Shown here piece after piece: positions 17,462-27,089 of a stretch of 64,000 bases of DNA. This DNA is from MFD01275-c22 sp963705885 (GTDB lineage: Bacteria > Actinomycetota > Actinomycetes > JACCUZ01), in assembly GCA_963705885.1 (NCBI GenBank), contig OY970120.1, positions 2,170,001-2,234,000 on the forward strand, in the 5' to 3' direction. Under the pieces are notes generated by a model. That model was not told where the DNA came from. It worked only from the letters and a program-made list of their open reading frames with translations, and ran no database searches. Numbering within the stretch: the stretch's first letter is position 1; each line of letters begins with the position of its first letter. A program made the translations under genes and the position numbers.

Positions 17462-19427
17462 TCAGACCTCCACGTCGACGATCTTCTTCATCCACAGCGA
17501 GCCCGACGACCATCGCGGTGACGCCGACCGGCGATCATCAGCCAGCCGAGCGGCTGCCTGGGCGAGCAGCAGGATGTACGACGGGCGCGCGACCAGCATG
17601 TACAGCGTGAAGGCGACCGGCAGCCCGCCCAGGATCCAGGCCGAGAGCCGTCCCTCCGCGGACAGCGTCTGGATCTGGCGGCGGATCCGGGCCCGGTCGC
17701 GCAGTGTCGCGGCGACCGTGAGCAGCAGCTCGGCCAGGTTGCCGCCGACCTCCCGCTGCACGCGGACCGCCATCACCACCCAGGCCCAGTCCTTGCTGCT
17801 CATGCGGTCCGAGATCGTCTCGAGCGCGTCCTCGAGGGGGACGCCGAGCCGCGCCTCGACGAGCGCGCGGTTGAACTCCGACGCGATCGGGTCGGTGCCC
17901 TCCCTGACGACGGCGTCGACGGCCTGGGGGAGGGAGTAGCCGGCGCTGAGGCTGCCGGCCATCAGCTGCAGGACGTCGGGCAGCGACTCGGCGAACTTCG
18001 CGCGGCGCCGGGTGTTGCGGAGGCTGAGGAAGGCCGGCGGAGCAGCCGCGGCGACGACGACGGCCAGCAGGGTGAGCACGGCGTTGCGACCGCTGATGAG
18101 GAAGGCCAGCAGGGGGACGACCAGCAGCCCTCCCGCCTGGATGAGGATCCACTCGGCGGGCTTGAGCGGCAGTGCCGCGGCGTCGAGGCGCCGCTGCAAC
18201 CGCTCCTCGAGTCCGCGGCGTGCGGCCATCCGGCCGGCGAGGTCGACCGCGCTCTGCGCCACGGTGCTCTTGCCGAACGCCGTGCTCTCGCGCGCGCGCT
18301 CCCGCGGCTGCCCGCGGACGATCGTGTAGACGGAGAGCTGCTTGCTCATCGCGGTCCTGGTGGCCGGCGCCGTGGCGTTGAACGCGAAGGCCAGGAGGGC
18401 AGCCATGCCGAGGAAGAACACCGCGACCGCCACCCAGATCAGCTCGGGACGCAGCAGGGGAGCAGGAGCGAGCGAGGTGGGCTGGGGTGCGGCTTGCACG
18501 GTGGGTGCCGGCGACGGCGCCGGCTCACCGCCGGGGGCCGTCAGCAGGGCGACCACGGTGTCGGTGACGGTCTCGCCGTCGACGACGCCCGACACGGTCA
18601 GGTCGAACTGCCCGGAGGGGGCGTCGGTGGGCATCTCGGCGGTGACCAGCAGCTGGCGTGACAGCACGTCGCCCTGCTCCTGGAACCTCAGGGCCAGGTC
18701 CTCGGCGGTGCCGCTCGTGTCCACGTCGCCACCGCCCGCGGAGCGCGAGCGGCACGAGCGTGTCCTGGGCGTCGTTGGACTGGAACGCGACGGCGTCGAG
18801 CTCGATGTCCACCCCCGCTCAGCGCCCGTGCCGCGTCGTCGAACGTCGCCTGGCTGCCCTTCTCGTCGCCGTCGGTCAGCAGGACGATGCTGCGCGACCC
18901 GTCGTCCCCCAGCGCGGCGGAGGCCACGACGACGGCGTCGAAGATGGCCGTGTCGCCTCGGGCCGTCAGCAGCTCGACGGCCCAGGTGAGGGTGGCCCGG
19001 TCGGTCGTCGGCTCCTGCACGACGCGGGCGCCGCTGTCGAAGGTCACGAGGCCCACGCGCACGTCGTCGGGCACCGCCGCGAGGAACGCGGCCGCCGCCT
19101 GCTTGGCGTCCGTCGAGCCGGTCGTTGCGGTTCATGCTCCCGCTGGTGTCGATGACGAGCATCGTCGACCGGACGACTCGCTCGGGTCCCGTCGTCGTAC
19201 AGCGCCGCGGTCGCAGCGACCTCGACCGGCCGTCGACGTCACCGTCACCGAGTCGGGGTCGACCTCGCCGTCGGTGTCGGTGGCCACGAACAGCAGGCTG
19301 ACCCGCTCGGGGGAGGTCTCGACGTTGCTGATGTCGCCGTCGGCCGCGAGGGCAGGCGCCGCGGGACCAGGCCGATCGCGACGAGGGCCGCTGTCAGGCC
19401 GAGCCGGAGAGCGGCCCTCGCCGTCAT
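17462..19427 (-). pseudogene. tadB: vWA-domain / TadB fusion of the Flp pilus machine (multiple frameshifts)
   Basis: ATG 19427 starts a signal peptide (TARAALRLGLTAALVAIGLVP). After it come a short beta domain (GDISNVETSPERVSLLFVA), a vWA domain with MIDAS motif VIDTSGSMNRND and SIVLLTDGDEKG, a Pro-rich linker, a membrane helix (LIWVAVAVFFLGMAALLAFAF) and then the TadB/GspF core (LPDVLQLMAGSLSAGYSLPQAVDAV). The vWA part needs about six frame changes between 19360 and 18740; the GspF core is clean, and two more shifts lie near 17550-17515 at the C-terminus. Fusion of vWA to TadB is known in actinobacterial tad loci. ATG overlaps the TadA stop. Confidence 0.8.
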
Positions 19428-20818
19428 CGGGCCGCGAACTGCTCGAACGAGAAGAGCTCGGCGCTCACCTGCACCCCGTGGTCGGAGAGCTGCCCGAGGA
19501 ACTTCGGGCGGAGGCCGGTCGACTTGAGCGTGCCGACCGAGCGTCCGCTGTCGTCGAAGCCCATCCCGTGGTCGAAGCGGAAGATGTCCTGCAGCGTCAT
19601 CGTGTCGCCCTCCATGCCGACGACCTCGGTGACGTGGGTGATCCGGCGCGACCCGTCCTTGAACCGCGCCTGGTGCACGATGAGGTCCAGGGCGCTCGAC
19701 ATCTGCTCGCGGATCGCCCGCATCGGCAGGTCGACCCCGGCCATGAGCACCATCGTCTCGACGCGCGAGAGGGCGTCGCGCGGCGCGTTGGAGTGCACCG
19801 TGCAGATCGAGCCGTCGTGGCCGGTGTTCATCGCCTGCAGCATGTCGAGGGCGGCGGCGTCGCGGACCTCGCCGACGACGATGCGGTCCGGTCGCATGCG
19901 CAGCGAGTTGCGCACGAGGTCGCGGATCGTGATCTCGCCCTTCCCCTCGATGTTCGGCGGGCGCGACTCGAGCCGCAGGACGTGCTCCTGGTGCAGCCGC
20001 AGCTCGGCGGAGTCCTCGATCGTGACGATGCGCTCGTCCTCGGGGATGAACGACGAGAGGACGTTCAGCGTCGTCGTCTTGCCGGCGCCGGTGCCGCCCG
20101 ACACGAGGACGTTGAGCCGGCCCTTGACGCAGGCGGCGAGGAACTCGGCGGTCGCCCGGCTCAGCGTGCCGAAGTTGATGAGGTCCTCGTAGGTGTAGGG
20201 GTCCTCGCTGAACTTCCGGATGGTCAGCAGCGAGCCGTCGAGGGCCAGCGGCGGGATGACCGCGTTGACCCGGCTGCCGTCGGGCAGGCGGGCGTCGACC
20301 ATCGGGCTGGCCTCGTCGACCCGGCGGCCGACCCGCCCGACGATCTTGTCGATGGTGCGCCGGAGGTGGGCCTCGCTGGCGAAGCCTGCCTCGACCTTGT
20401 GGATCAGGCCGTCGCGCTCGACCCAGATGTCGTCGTGGCCGTTGATCATCACCTCGGTGATGCCGGGGTCGCGCAGGTAGGGCTCGATGGGGCCATAGCC
20501 CAGGATGTCGTCCGAGACCTCCTGCGCGATGCGGGTGCGGTCGGCGGTGGTGAGCGGCGTCTCCTCCTGCGCGAGCACCTCCTGCAGCGACGCGCGGACC
20601 TTGGCCTCGAGGTCGCTCTGGGTCATGCGTGCGTCGTAGAGCTTGGGCCCGAGCGTCTCGAGCAGCTGCTGGTGCACGACCTGCTTCACGTGGCTGAACG
20701 GGTCGACGTGGCGGTTCGCGCGGGCGTGCCGGCCGATGGCGTCGCTGTCGACCCGGTCGACCTCGGTCGCGTCGACCCGGTCCCGCCGCGCGGCGGCGAG
20801 ACGGTCGGCCAGGCTCAT
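19424..20818 (-). CDS. tadA: TadA/CpaF secretion ATPase of the Flp pilus
   Basis: 464 residues from ATG 20818. Full TadA architecture: an N-terminal helical domain, ILGYGPIEPYLRDPGITEVMING, Walker A GGTGAGKT (241-248), an Asp box around TIEDSAELRLHQEHV, Walker B RIVVGEVRD (312-320) and the His box GHDGSICTVHSNAPRDAL. It powers pilus assembly at the cytoplasmic face of TadB/TadC. The frame is intact. Upstream, the same frame runs on into cpaE, giving one 864-codon open frame as sequenced; the ATGA overlap at 20815-20818 shows that the normal arrangement is two coupled genes. Confidence 0.92.
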   Translation of the reverse strand: MSLADRLAAARRDRVDATEVDRVDSDAIGRHARANRHVDPFSHVKQVVHQQLLETLGPKLYDARMTQSDLEAKVRASLQEVLAQEETPLTTADRTRIAQEVSDDILGYGPIEPYLRDPGITEVMINGHDDIWVERDGLIHKVEAGFASEAHLRRTIDKIVGRVGRRVDEASPMVDARLPDGSRVNAVIPPLALDGSLLTIRKFSEDPYTYEDLINFGTLSRATAEFLAACVKGRLNVLVSGGTGAGKTTTLNVLSSFIPEDERIVTIEDSAELRLHQEHVLRLESRPPNIEGKGEITIRDLVRNSLRMRPDRIVVGEVRDAAALDMLQAMNTGHDGSICTVHSNAPRDALSRVETMVLMAGVDLPMRAIREQMSSALDLIVHQARFKDGSRRITHVTEVVGMEGDTMTLQDIFRFDHGMGFDDSGRSVGTLKSTGLRPKFLGQLSDHGVQVSAELFSFEQFAAR

Positions 20819-22018
20819 GGCGTCGTGGCCTTCCGGCGGAGGAAGCCGCCGCGCCGGTCGCGACGCAGCGACTCGGGGACGGCCGCCGGCGGACCCGGTG
20901 GACACGTGCTGCTCGGCGAGCTGCTTGATGGCCAGGCTCACCGGGTGGTTCGGCTCGTCGAGCATGATCGGCACACCGCGGTTGATCGACGCCGGCACGG
21001 CCCGAGACGACGGGATCTGCGCGGCGATGCGCGAGTCGAGCGTCGCCTCCACGTCGTGCAGGGCCAGGCCGACCTTGGCGTCGGCCCGGTTGAGGATCAC
21101 GCGCCACTTGTCGCGCGGGTAGTTGAGCAGGTCGAGCGTCTCCAGCGTCAGCTTGAGGTTCTTCAGGGCGGGGACGTCGAGCGTCGCCATGAGCCCGAGC
21201 ACCTCGCTCGCGTCGAAGGCCGCGAGCACGTGGTCGGTGAACGCCGGCGGCGTGTCGACGACGATGTAGTCGAACATGCCGCGCAGGATCCGCAGCACGT
21301 CGGCGACCAGGTCGGCGGGGATGCCCTCGGCAGCCCCCGGCTCGAGCGGCGCGACCAGCGTCGTGAGCCCGGGCGAGTGCGGTGTGAGCAGGCCGGCGAG
21401 CCCGGCCTCGTCGAGCGAGCCGGCGAGCGGGACCGCGTCGGCGATGGTGTGGGCCGGGAAGAGCTGCAGGGCGATCGCGACGTCGCCGAAGGCCAGGTCG
21501 AGGTCGACCAGGCAGACCTGCTTGCGACCGTGCTCGGCCAGCGCCACGGCGAGGTTCGTCGCGATCGTCGTCTTCCCGCAGCCGCCCTTGGCCGAGAAGA
21601 TCGTGATGACCCGTCCGCGGGGCGCGTCGTCGTCGCCCTTGTCGCTGCCCTCGAGCTGATGGCGGATCTGACGCCCGACCTCGTTGGCCCGTCGCACGGC
21701 GTCGGCCAGCGCGGAGAGCTCGCGGTCGGTGACGACCTCGCGCACGCCGGCGCGCAGGGCCTCGGCGAGCACGGCGGTGTCCAGCCGGCGGCGGACCAGG
21801 ATCACGCCGAGGGCCGGGTTCTGCCCACGGATCGTGCTCGCGAACGTGAACGCCGCCTGGGCGTCGACGGTGACGCCGAGCACGACGACGTTCTCGCGCG
21901 GGTTCTCCTCGAGGTGACGGCGCACCTGGTCGAGGCCGGTGAGCAGCGAGCACTCGCCGCCGATGGCGGTGGCCAGCGTGTGGGCGGTCTCGGTGTCGTG
22001 GTCCACGACGACGGTCAT
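20815..22018 (-). CDS. cpaE: CpaE/TadZ-type localisation ATPase (frame slips near its end)
   Basis: Starts at ATG 22018. Residues 1-115 are a receiver-like domain (VVVLGVTVDAQAAFTFAST) without a clear phospho-acceptor. Then comes a ParA/MinD-type ATPase with a deviant Walker A in FSAKGGCGKTTIATN (141-155), CLVDLDLAFGDV and DYIVVDTPPAFTD. TadZ/CpaE proteins place the Tad machine at a cell site. The C-terminus in another frame reads RRGGFLRRKATTP and stops at 20815, overlapping the tadA start; a one-base slip in a C-run near 20880 makes the sequenced frame run into tadA instead. Confidence 0.85.
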
Positions 22019-22031
22019 CAGCTGCTCCGGT

Positions 22032-22765
22032 TCAGTTGGGGAACAGATTGTCGACGTTGATGCCCCGGCTGGGGCCGACCTCGGACGCCTCGTCGAGCAG
22101 GCCGAGGTAGAGATCGCCCTGGGTCTGGGCGAAGACCAGCGTCTCGAGCTCTTCCTGGGTCACGGCCAGGGTCATCGTCGCGCGCTGGATGTCTTCGGGG
22201 TTGGCCTGGGATGGTTCGGCCGGCGGGGAGCCCGTCGTGCTGCCGACGGCGAGGACGGTCACCCGGTCGAGCAGCAGCCGGGTCGCTCGGCTGGGCGTCG
22301 GGGCTGGCCGCTGGCGAGGTGAGGAAGACGGCCACCTCGTTGTTCGCGCTGACGAACCCGGCGACCCGAGCCGTGTCACCGAAGGCGAAGCTGGCGGCGA
22401 TCTTGCCCTCGGGGATGCGGATCCCGGTCACCGACCCGGCAGTGTCACCGAACAGCGAGGTGAGGATCGTCTGACCGGGGTAGACGGGTCGTGACGGCGA
22501 CCTGCTCGGCGATGTCCTCGACTTGGGCGACGGCCCCGTCGGGCACCTACTTCTGGGGAAGGCTCTGGGTCTCCACGCTGCCGTCGCCCACGGCGTCCTC
22601 GATCGACGTCCCGGCCGGGATCACGGCGCTGGCCGCCAGCACGTCGACCGGGCTGGCGTCGGCGATGGCCCGGTCGTTGGCCTGCTTGGCGTAGAGGTAG
22701 ACGAGGGTCGTGCCGATGGCTGCGATCACGATCGCCGCCGTCAGGAGTGCTACGCGACGCCCCAC
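22032..22765 (-). pseudogene. cpaB: CpaB/RcpC pilus assembly protein with SAF domain (one stop, two frameshifts)
   Basis: GTG 22765 follows AAGGAG by 6 nt. One N-terminal membrane helix is followed by the SAF domain (VDVLAASAVIPAGTSIED), which binds peptidoglycan and helps secretin assembly. The frame meets a TAG at 22547-22549 where TAC would restore reading (QKYVPDGAV expected). Further parts lie in other frames joined near 22485 and 22290: SVTGIRIPEGKIAASFAFG, then LLLDRVTVLAVG and GLLDEASEVGPSRGINVDNLFPN. First gene of the tad operon, 13 bp before cpaE. The stop plus shifts are either consensus errors or inactivation. Confidence 0.78.
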
Positions 22766-22932
22766 CGGGTGCTCCTTCGTGGTTGTGCTGAACTGCACGG
22801 TGCCGTTAGGCCACCCGTGTCTACTCGACACGATGCCCGCAGGGCATGAGGGCGCGCAGAGGATTGGCCGAAAAGGTGCGATTCACGAGTGGATGCGCTG
22901 GAAGATCACCTTGTTCCGTTCAGCCGGTCGTC
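22766..22932 (-). promoter_or_regulatory. Region between ABC permease and tad operon, with two hairpins
   Basis: 167 bp. Two adjacent perfect small hairpins, CGTGTC-5-GACACG (22816-22832) and ATGCCC-3-GGGCAT (22833-22847), could end the permease transcript or act as operators for the tad operon promoter. The AAGGAG for cpaB is at its end. No T-run follows the hairpins. Confidence 0.4.
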
Positions 22933-24465
22933 TCATCCCGCGGACACGGTGCTCACCACCCGCGCCCGGACCGCCTCGTCCTGCCACATGGCGGCGGACC
23001 GGATCAGCGACAGCCCCGCGAGCGAGGCCATCGGCACCGCCACCACGAGCGGGAGCCACGCCCACGGGCCCAGCGCCACGATGGACAGTGCCATCGCGAC
23101 CCACGTCGTGCGCCAGGCCAGGCGGGCCGAGTAGCCGACCATCGCCCCGGGTGGCGCCGGGGTGTCGCGGCGGCCCCGCAGGTCCGACCGGTGCGGTGAC
23201 TCCACGGAGACCCGCATGCAGAAGGCCGCGACCGCCAGGCTCGTGACCACCGTCGCGGCGAGCAGCGCCGTCAGCTGCGTCATCGTCGGCCGGCCGTCGG
23301 CACGCAGTGCTCCGACGGCCAGCGCCCCGCCGATGGTCAGCCCGCAGAGCTCGAGGATGACTGCGGTCTTGGCCCAGAACCGCAGCACCGGGTCGATCGG
23401 GAGCCCCTCCAGGGTGAGCGCGCCCGGCCCGTCGACGCCGAAGGCGTTGACACCGAACAGCAGGCCCGCGCCCGCGGCGACCAGCCCGGTGAGCAGCACG
23501 AGCGAGTCCCACCGCGGCTCGGTCACCGCCGCGATCGCCCCCGGCAGGATCGCCATGACCAGCGCACCGCGTCGCAGGGGTGCCGAGCGCCAGACGCTGG
23601 CCCGGTCGATCTGCATCAGTGCGAGCAGGTCGGTGGTGGCCGCGGCCCGGCGGCGGACCGGCCGCGACTCCGGCTGGAGCCCTCCGTCGCTCGCGCGGGC
23701 CTGGGTCCACCGGCAGGCGGCGACCCCGGCCGCGAACGCGGCGACGGCCGTCGCGAGCAGGATCACCAGCACGGGGGCCCAGCCGAGCTGCGACGACCAC
23801 TCCCAGAGCCGTCCCTGCGACCCCTGCGCGGCCGAGATGGCCACCCGCTGCGTGGGGAGCCGGTCGAGGAACGCGGTGAGGTTGCCGGTCACCTGCAGGA
23901 CCGCGAGCGACGCGACCAGCCCGGCGGCCACGATGCGCAGCGCCCAGCGGCCGCCGCCTCGCTGGCGGACCCCCTCCAGCCACCAGGCCAGCGCCTGCCC
24001 GACGAGCGTCGCCGCGACGACGTACGCGACGACGGTGACGGCGCTCAGCGCGACCCACCGCCCCGGGGCCGTGTAGGAGGTGATGGCCAGCAGCACGAGG
24101 AAGTGGGTCATCCATGCGAGGTTGGCCGGCGCCAGCAGGACGGTCGATGCGAACACCGTGCGGTCACGGACCGGGTAGGCCGCCAGCTGGTCGCTCGGGA
24201 ACAGCTCGCTGCCGCCCGCGGAGGACGCGGGAGAGATGACAGCGAGCACGAGGAAGGTGGCGAACACCGTCGGCGTCAGCAGCTGGAGGTTGAAGACGTA
24301 GTCCTGGGGCGCCTGCCGCGCCCCCAGCACCGTGGCGACGGCGAGCAGCGGCATGGCGGCGAGCACACCGGCGAACGCCAACCGCTGGTGGACCTCGCGC
24401 AGCATCCTCCAGCGCAGCCGGACGAGCGCCGCGAGTTGGCCGTCCATCCGGCGCGTCGGGATCAT
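22933..24465 (-). CDS. ABC exporter permease
   Basis: 510 residues with about eleven or twelve hydrophobic segments in two similar halves, starting MIPTRRMDGQLAALVRLRWRM. The motif SSAGGSELFPSDQLAAYPV resembles ABC-2-like permeases in which a signature loop follows the third helix. ATG 24465 overlaps the stop of the ATPase gene by 4 bp, which fixes its partner. The transported substrate is unknown. It is the last gene before the tad operon on the same strand. Confidence 0.8.
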   Translation of the reverse strand: MIPTRRMDGQLAALVRLRWRMLREVHQRLAFAGVLAAMPLLAVATVLGARQAPQDYVFNLQLLTPTVFATFLVLAVISPASSAGGSELFPSDQLAAYPVRDRTVFASTVLLAPANLAWMTHFLVLLAITSYTAPGRWVALSAVTVVAYVVAATLVGQALAWWLEGVRQRGGGRWALRIVAAGLVASLAVLQVTGNLTAFLDRLPTQRVAISAAQGSQGRLWEWSSQLGWAPVLVILLATAVAAFAAGVAACRWTQARASDGGLQPESRPVRRRAAATTDLLALMQIDRASVWRSAPLRRGALVMAILPGAIAAVTEPRWDSLVLLTGLVAAGAGLLFGVNAFGVDGPGALTLEGLPIDPVLRFWAKTAVILELCGLTIGGALAVGALRADGRPTMTQLTALLAATVVTSLAVAAFCMRVSVESPHRSDLRGRRDTPAPPGAMVGYSARLAWRTTWVAMALSIVALGPWAWLPLVVAVPMASLAGLSLIRSAAMWQDEAVRARVVSTVSAG

Positions 24466-25169
24466 GCCAGCATCGAGCGGTAGCGGGCGGCCCCGTCGAT
24501 CCCGCTCAGCTCGTGCGAGGGCGAGGCGCCGACGACCTCGCCCCGACGCAGCACGACGGCCTCGTCGCAGGCCTGGACGGCGAGGTCGAGCAGGTGCGTC
24601 GAGATGAGCACGGCGGTGCCGCCCAGCCGAGCCTCGTCGATGAGGTCCATCGTGGCCTCGACCCCCAGCGGGTCGACGCCGTCGAAGGGCTCGTCGAGGA
24701 GCAGGACGTCGGGGGAGTGGAACGCCGCCAGCAGCACCGACATCCGCCGCAGCATCCCGTGCGAGAACCCGGCCGTGACGCGGTCGGCGGCGCCGCCGAG
24801 GTCGAAGCGCTCCAGCAGGTCACCCGCTCGGTGCTCCCAGCCCGGCCTGAGCCGGCGCATCCGGGCTGCGAGGGCGAGGTGCTCCCACGGGGTCGCGCGC
24901 GGGATGAGACCGCCGACGTCCGGGCAGTAGCCGACCCGTTCCTTGACCCGCTCCCGGTCGCCGCGCACGTCGAGACCCAGGATGCGTACGTCGCCGAAGC
25001 TGGGCGGCAGCACCCCCGCCAGCACCCGCAGCGTCGTGGACTTGCCCGCTCCGTTGCGCCCGACCAGTGCCACCGACGCGCCGGCGGGCAGGGTCAGGTC
25101 GACGCCGGCGACGGCCGTGACCGAGCCGAACTGGACGTACAGGCTCGAGACGTCGACGACGAAGGACAC
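24462..25169 (-). CDS. ABC transporter ATP-binding protein
   Basis: 235 residues from GTG 25169. Walker A GRNGAGKS at 37-44, the Q-loop region VGYCPDVGGL, ABC signature FSHGMLRRM (a variant of LSGGQ), Walker B VLLLDEPFDGVDPLG and the H-loop STHLLD. This is the CcmA/drug-exporter type of single-domain ATPase. It is coupled to the permease gene by a 4-bp overlap and lies 40 bp downstream of the acyl-CoA ligase gene on the same strand. Confidence 0.9.
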   Translation of the reverse strand: MSFVVDVSSLYVQFGSVTAVAGVDLTLPAGASVALVGRNGAGKSTTLRVLAGVLPPSFGDVRILGLDVRGDRERVKERVGYCPDVGGLIPRATPWEHLALAARMRRLRPGWEHRAGDLLERFDLGGAADRVTAGFSHGMLRRMSVLLAAFHSPDVLLLDEPFDGVDPLGVEATMDLIDEARLGGTAVLISTHLLDLAVQACDEAVVLRRGEVVGASPSHELSGIDGAARYRSMLA

Positions 25170-25209
25170 CCGGGAAGTGTCGCCCAGAACTACCGCGTCC
25201 GCGAGACCT

Positions 25210-27015
25210 TCAGGAGTAGAGCGAGTCGACCTCGGCGGCGTGGTCCTTCATGACCACGCCCCGCTTGAGCTTCATCGACGGCGTCAGTGCACCGGACTCC
25301 TCGGTCCAGTCGACGGTGAGGACCTTGAACTTCTTGATGGCCTCGGCACGGGACACCGCCAGGTTCGCGTCGTCGACGGCGCCTTGGATCTCGGCGACGA
25401 GGTCGGCGTCCTCGGCGGCGGCAGCGAGCGGGAGCGAGCCCTTGCCGTGCTGCTCGGCCCAGGCCGGCAGCGCCTCAGCGTCGAGGGTGACGAGGCAGGC
25501 GATGTAGGGCTGGGCGTCGCCGACGACGATGCACTGGCTGACGAGCCGGTGCGCCCGGAGCCGGTCCTCCAGCACGGCCGGTGCGACGTTCTTGCCGGCC
25601 GCGGTGACGATGATCTCCTTCTTGCGGCCGGTGATGCGCAGACAGCCGTCGTTGTCGAGCTCGCCGAGGTCGCCGGTGCGGAACCAGCCGTCGACGAAGG
25701 CCTCGGCCGTCGCCTGCGGGTTGTTGTAGTAGCCGGCGAAGACCATGCCGCCCTTGACGAGGATCTCGCCGTCGTCCGCGATGCGGACCGAGGCGCCGGC
25801 CAGCGGCCGGCCGACGGTGCCGATCTTGATCATCCCGGGGGTGTTCACCGTGGAGGCTGCGCTGGTCTCGGTCAGGCCGTAGCCCTCGAGCACGGTGAGC
25901 CCGATGCCGCGGTAGAAGTGGCCCAGCCGCGGGCCGAGCGGGGCGCCGCCGGACACGGCCCAGCGCACCCGGCCGCCGAGGGCGGCGCGCAGCTTGGAGT
26001 AGACGAGCTTGTCGAAGAGCGCGTGCTTGGCCTTGAGGCCGAGGCCGGCGCCACCTTGGTCCCGCGCCTCGCTGTAGGCGATCGCGGTCGCCGCGGCGGT
26101 GTGGAAGATCTTGCCCTTGCCGGCGGCCTCGGCCTTCTGCGCCGAGGAGTTGAACACCTTCTCGAACACCCGCGGCACGGACAGGATGAACGTCGGCTGG
26201 AAGGTCGCCAGGTCGTCGAGCAGGTGCTTGACGTCCGCGGTGTGGCCCAGCGTCGACCGCGCCATCACGACGCCGATCTGGATCATCCGCGCGAAGACGT
26301 GCGCGAGCGGCAGGAAGAGCAGCGTCGAGGCCTGGTCGTCGGTGAAGACGTTGGCCAGTGTGGCGTCGGGGTCCAGCGGGCTGATGACGTTGCCCGCCTC
26401 GAAGAGGAAGTTGCCGTGGGTGAGCTCGCAGCCCTTCGGGCGGCCGGTCGTGCCCGAGGTGTAGATGATGGTCGCGAGGTCGCCGGGCTGCGCGGTCGTG
26501 CGCCGTGCCTCGAGCTCGTCGTCGGCGACACCGGTGCCCGCTGCTGTCAGCTCGTCGACCGCACCGCTGTCGATAGTCCAGACGTTGTCCAGGGCGGCGA
26601 GCGTGCCCCTGACGTCTCCCACCATCGACGCGTGTTGCGGTGTCTCGACGACGCATCCGACGGCGCCCGAGTCGCTGAGGATCCACTGCACCTGCTCGGC
26701 CGAGGACGTCTCGTAGATCGGCACGGTGACGCCGCCCGCGGTCCAGATCGCGAAGTCGACCAGCGTCCACTCGTAGCGGGTCTTGGCCATGAGGCCGACG
26801 CGGTCGCCCGCGCCGACCCCGGCGGCCATCAGGCCCTTCGCGACACCTTGGACCTGCACGAGGAAGTCGGCCGCCGTGACGTCGACCCAGCGTTCGCCCG
26901 CACGTCGACGGAAGACGGCCTTCTGCGGCACCTCGGCCGCGTTGAGCACGATGATGTCGGTCAGGTTGCCGGTGGTGGCGGGGGCCACCAGCGCCGGTGA
27001 GGTGTACTCGTCCAC
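25210..27015 (-). CDS. fadD: Long-chain fatty-acid--CoA ligase (FadD15-like)
   Basis: 601-residue ANL-superfamily enzyme that activates fatty acids to acyl-CoA. The ATP-binding motif is YTSGTTGRPKG; further motifs are VLEGYGLTETSA, WFRTGDLGELDNDGCLRITGRKKEIIVTAAGKN (cut here as GRKKEIIVTAAGKN) and the C-terminal lysine region SMKLKRG. The length fits the family. The start is GTG 27015, divergent from the SRPBCC gene. In M. tuberculosis fadD15 (Rv2187) is next to pimB; here 17.5 kb with the tad island lies between them. The intergenic region has a palindrome and a repeated TCTACC element that may be a TetR-type operator. Confidence 0.92.
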   Translation of the reverse strand: MDEYTSPALVAPATTGNLTDIIVLNAAEVPQKAVFRRRAGERWVDVTAADFLVQVQGVAKGLMAAGVGAGDRVGLMAKTRYEWTLVDFAIWTAGGVTVPIYETSSAEQVQWILSDSGAVGCVVETPQHASMVGDVRGTLAALDNVWTIDSGAVDELTAAGTGVADDELEARRTTAQPGDLATIIYTSGTTGRPKGCELTHGNFLFEAGNVISPLDPDATLANVFTDDQASTLLFLPLAHVFARMIQIGVVMARSTLGHTADVKHLLDDLATFQPTFILSVPRVFEKVFNSSAQKAEAAGKGKIFHTAAATAIAYSEARDQGGAGLGLKAKHALFDKLVYSKLRAALGGRVRWAVSGGAPLGPRLGHFYRGIGLTVLEGYGLTETSAASTVNTPGMIKIGTVGRPLAGASVRIADDGEILVKGGMVFAGYYNNPQATAEAFVDGWFRTGDLGELDNDGCLRITGRKKEIIVTAAGKNVAPAVLEDRLRAHRLVSQCIVVGDAQPYIACLVTLDAEALPAWAEQHGKGSLPLAAAAEDADLVAEIQGAVDDANLAVSRAEAIKKFKVLTVDWTEESGALTPSMKLKRGVVMKDHAAEVDSLYS

Positions 27016-27037
27016 GTCGGTGCCGCTCCTCGGTCGT

Positions 27038-27065
27038 CTACCCGCGGTCTTCTACCGGCGGGTAG
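27038..27065. promoter_or_regulatory. Palindrome and twin TCTACC elements, candidate fatty-acid regulator operator
   Basis: Perfect arms CTACCCGC (27038-27045) and GCGGGTAG (27058-27065) with a 12-bp spacer, in the 80-bp divergent region between fadD and the SRPBCC gene. The second half, TACCGGCGGGTA, is also a near-palindrome by itself. TetR-family fatty-acid regulators often bind TACC-x4-GGTA-like sites (family knowledge); the assignment is inference. Confidence 0.45.
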
Positions 27066-27083
27066 GAAGGCTGGTCGTGACCC

Positions 27084-27089
27084 TACTGT
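27084..27089 (+). promoter_or_regulatory. -10 element (TACTGT), leaderless promoter
   Basis: TACTGT is followed by 6 nt and then GTG 27096, with no Shine-Dalgarno sequence. It lies 18 bp downstream of the 27038-27065 palindrome. Confidence 0.5.

Noticed and set aside
18887..22060. A 1057-codon open frame on the + strand opposite the tad operon
   Set aside because: It has no domain and is rich in Arg/Ala/Val as expected from the antisense of high-GC coding DNA; the - strand has clear Tad proteins.
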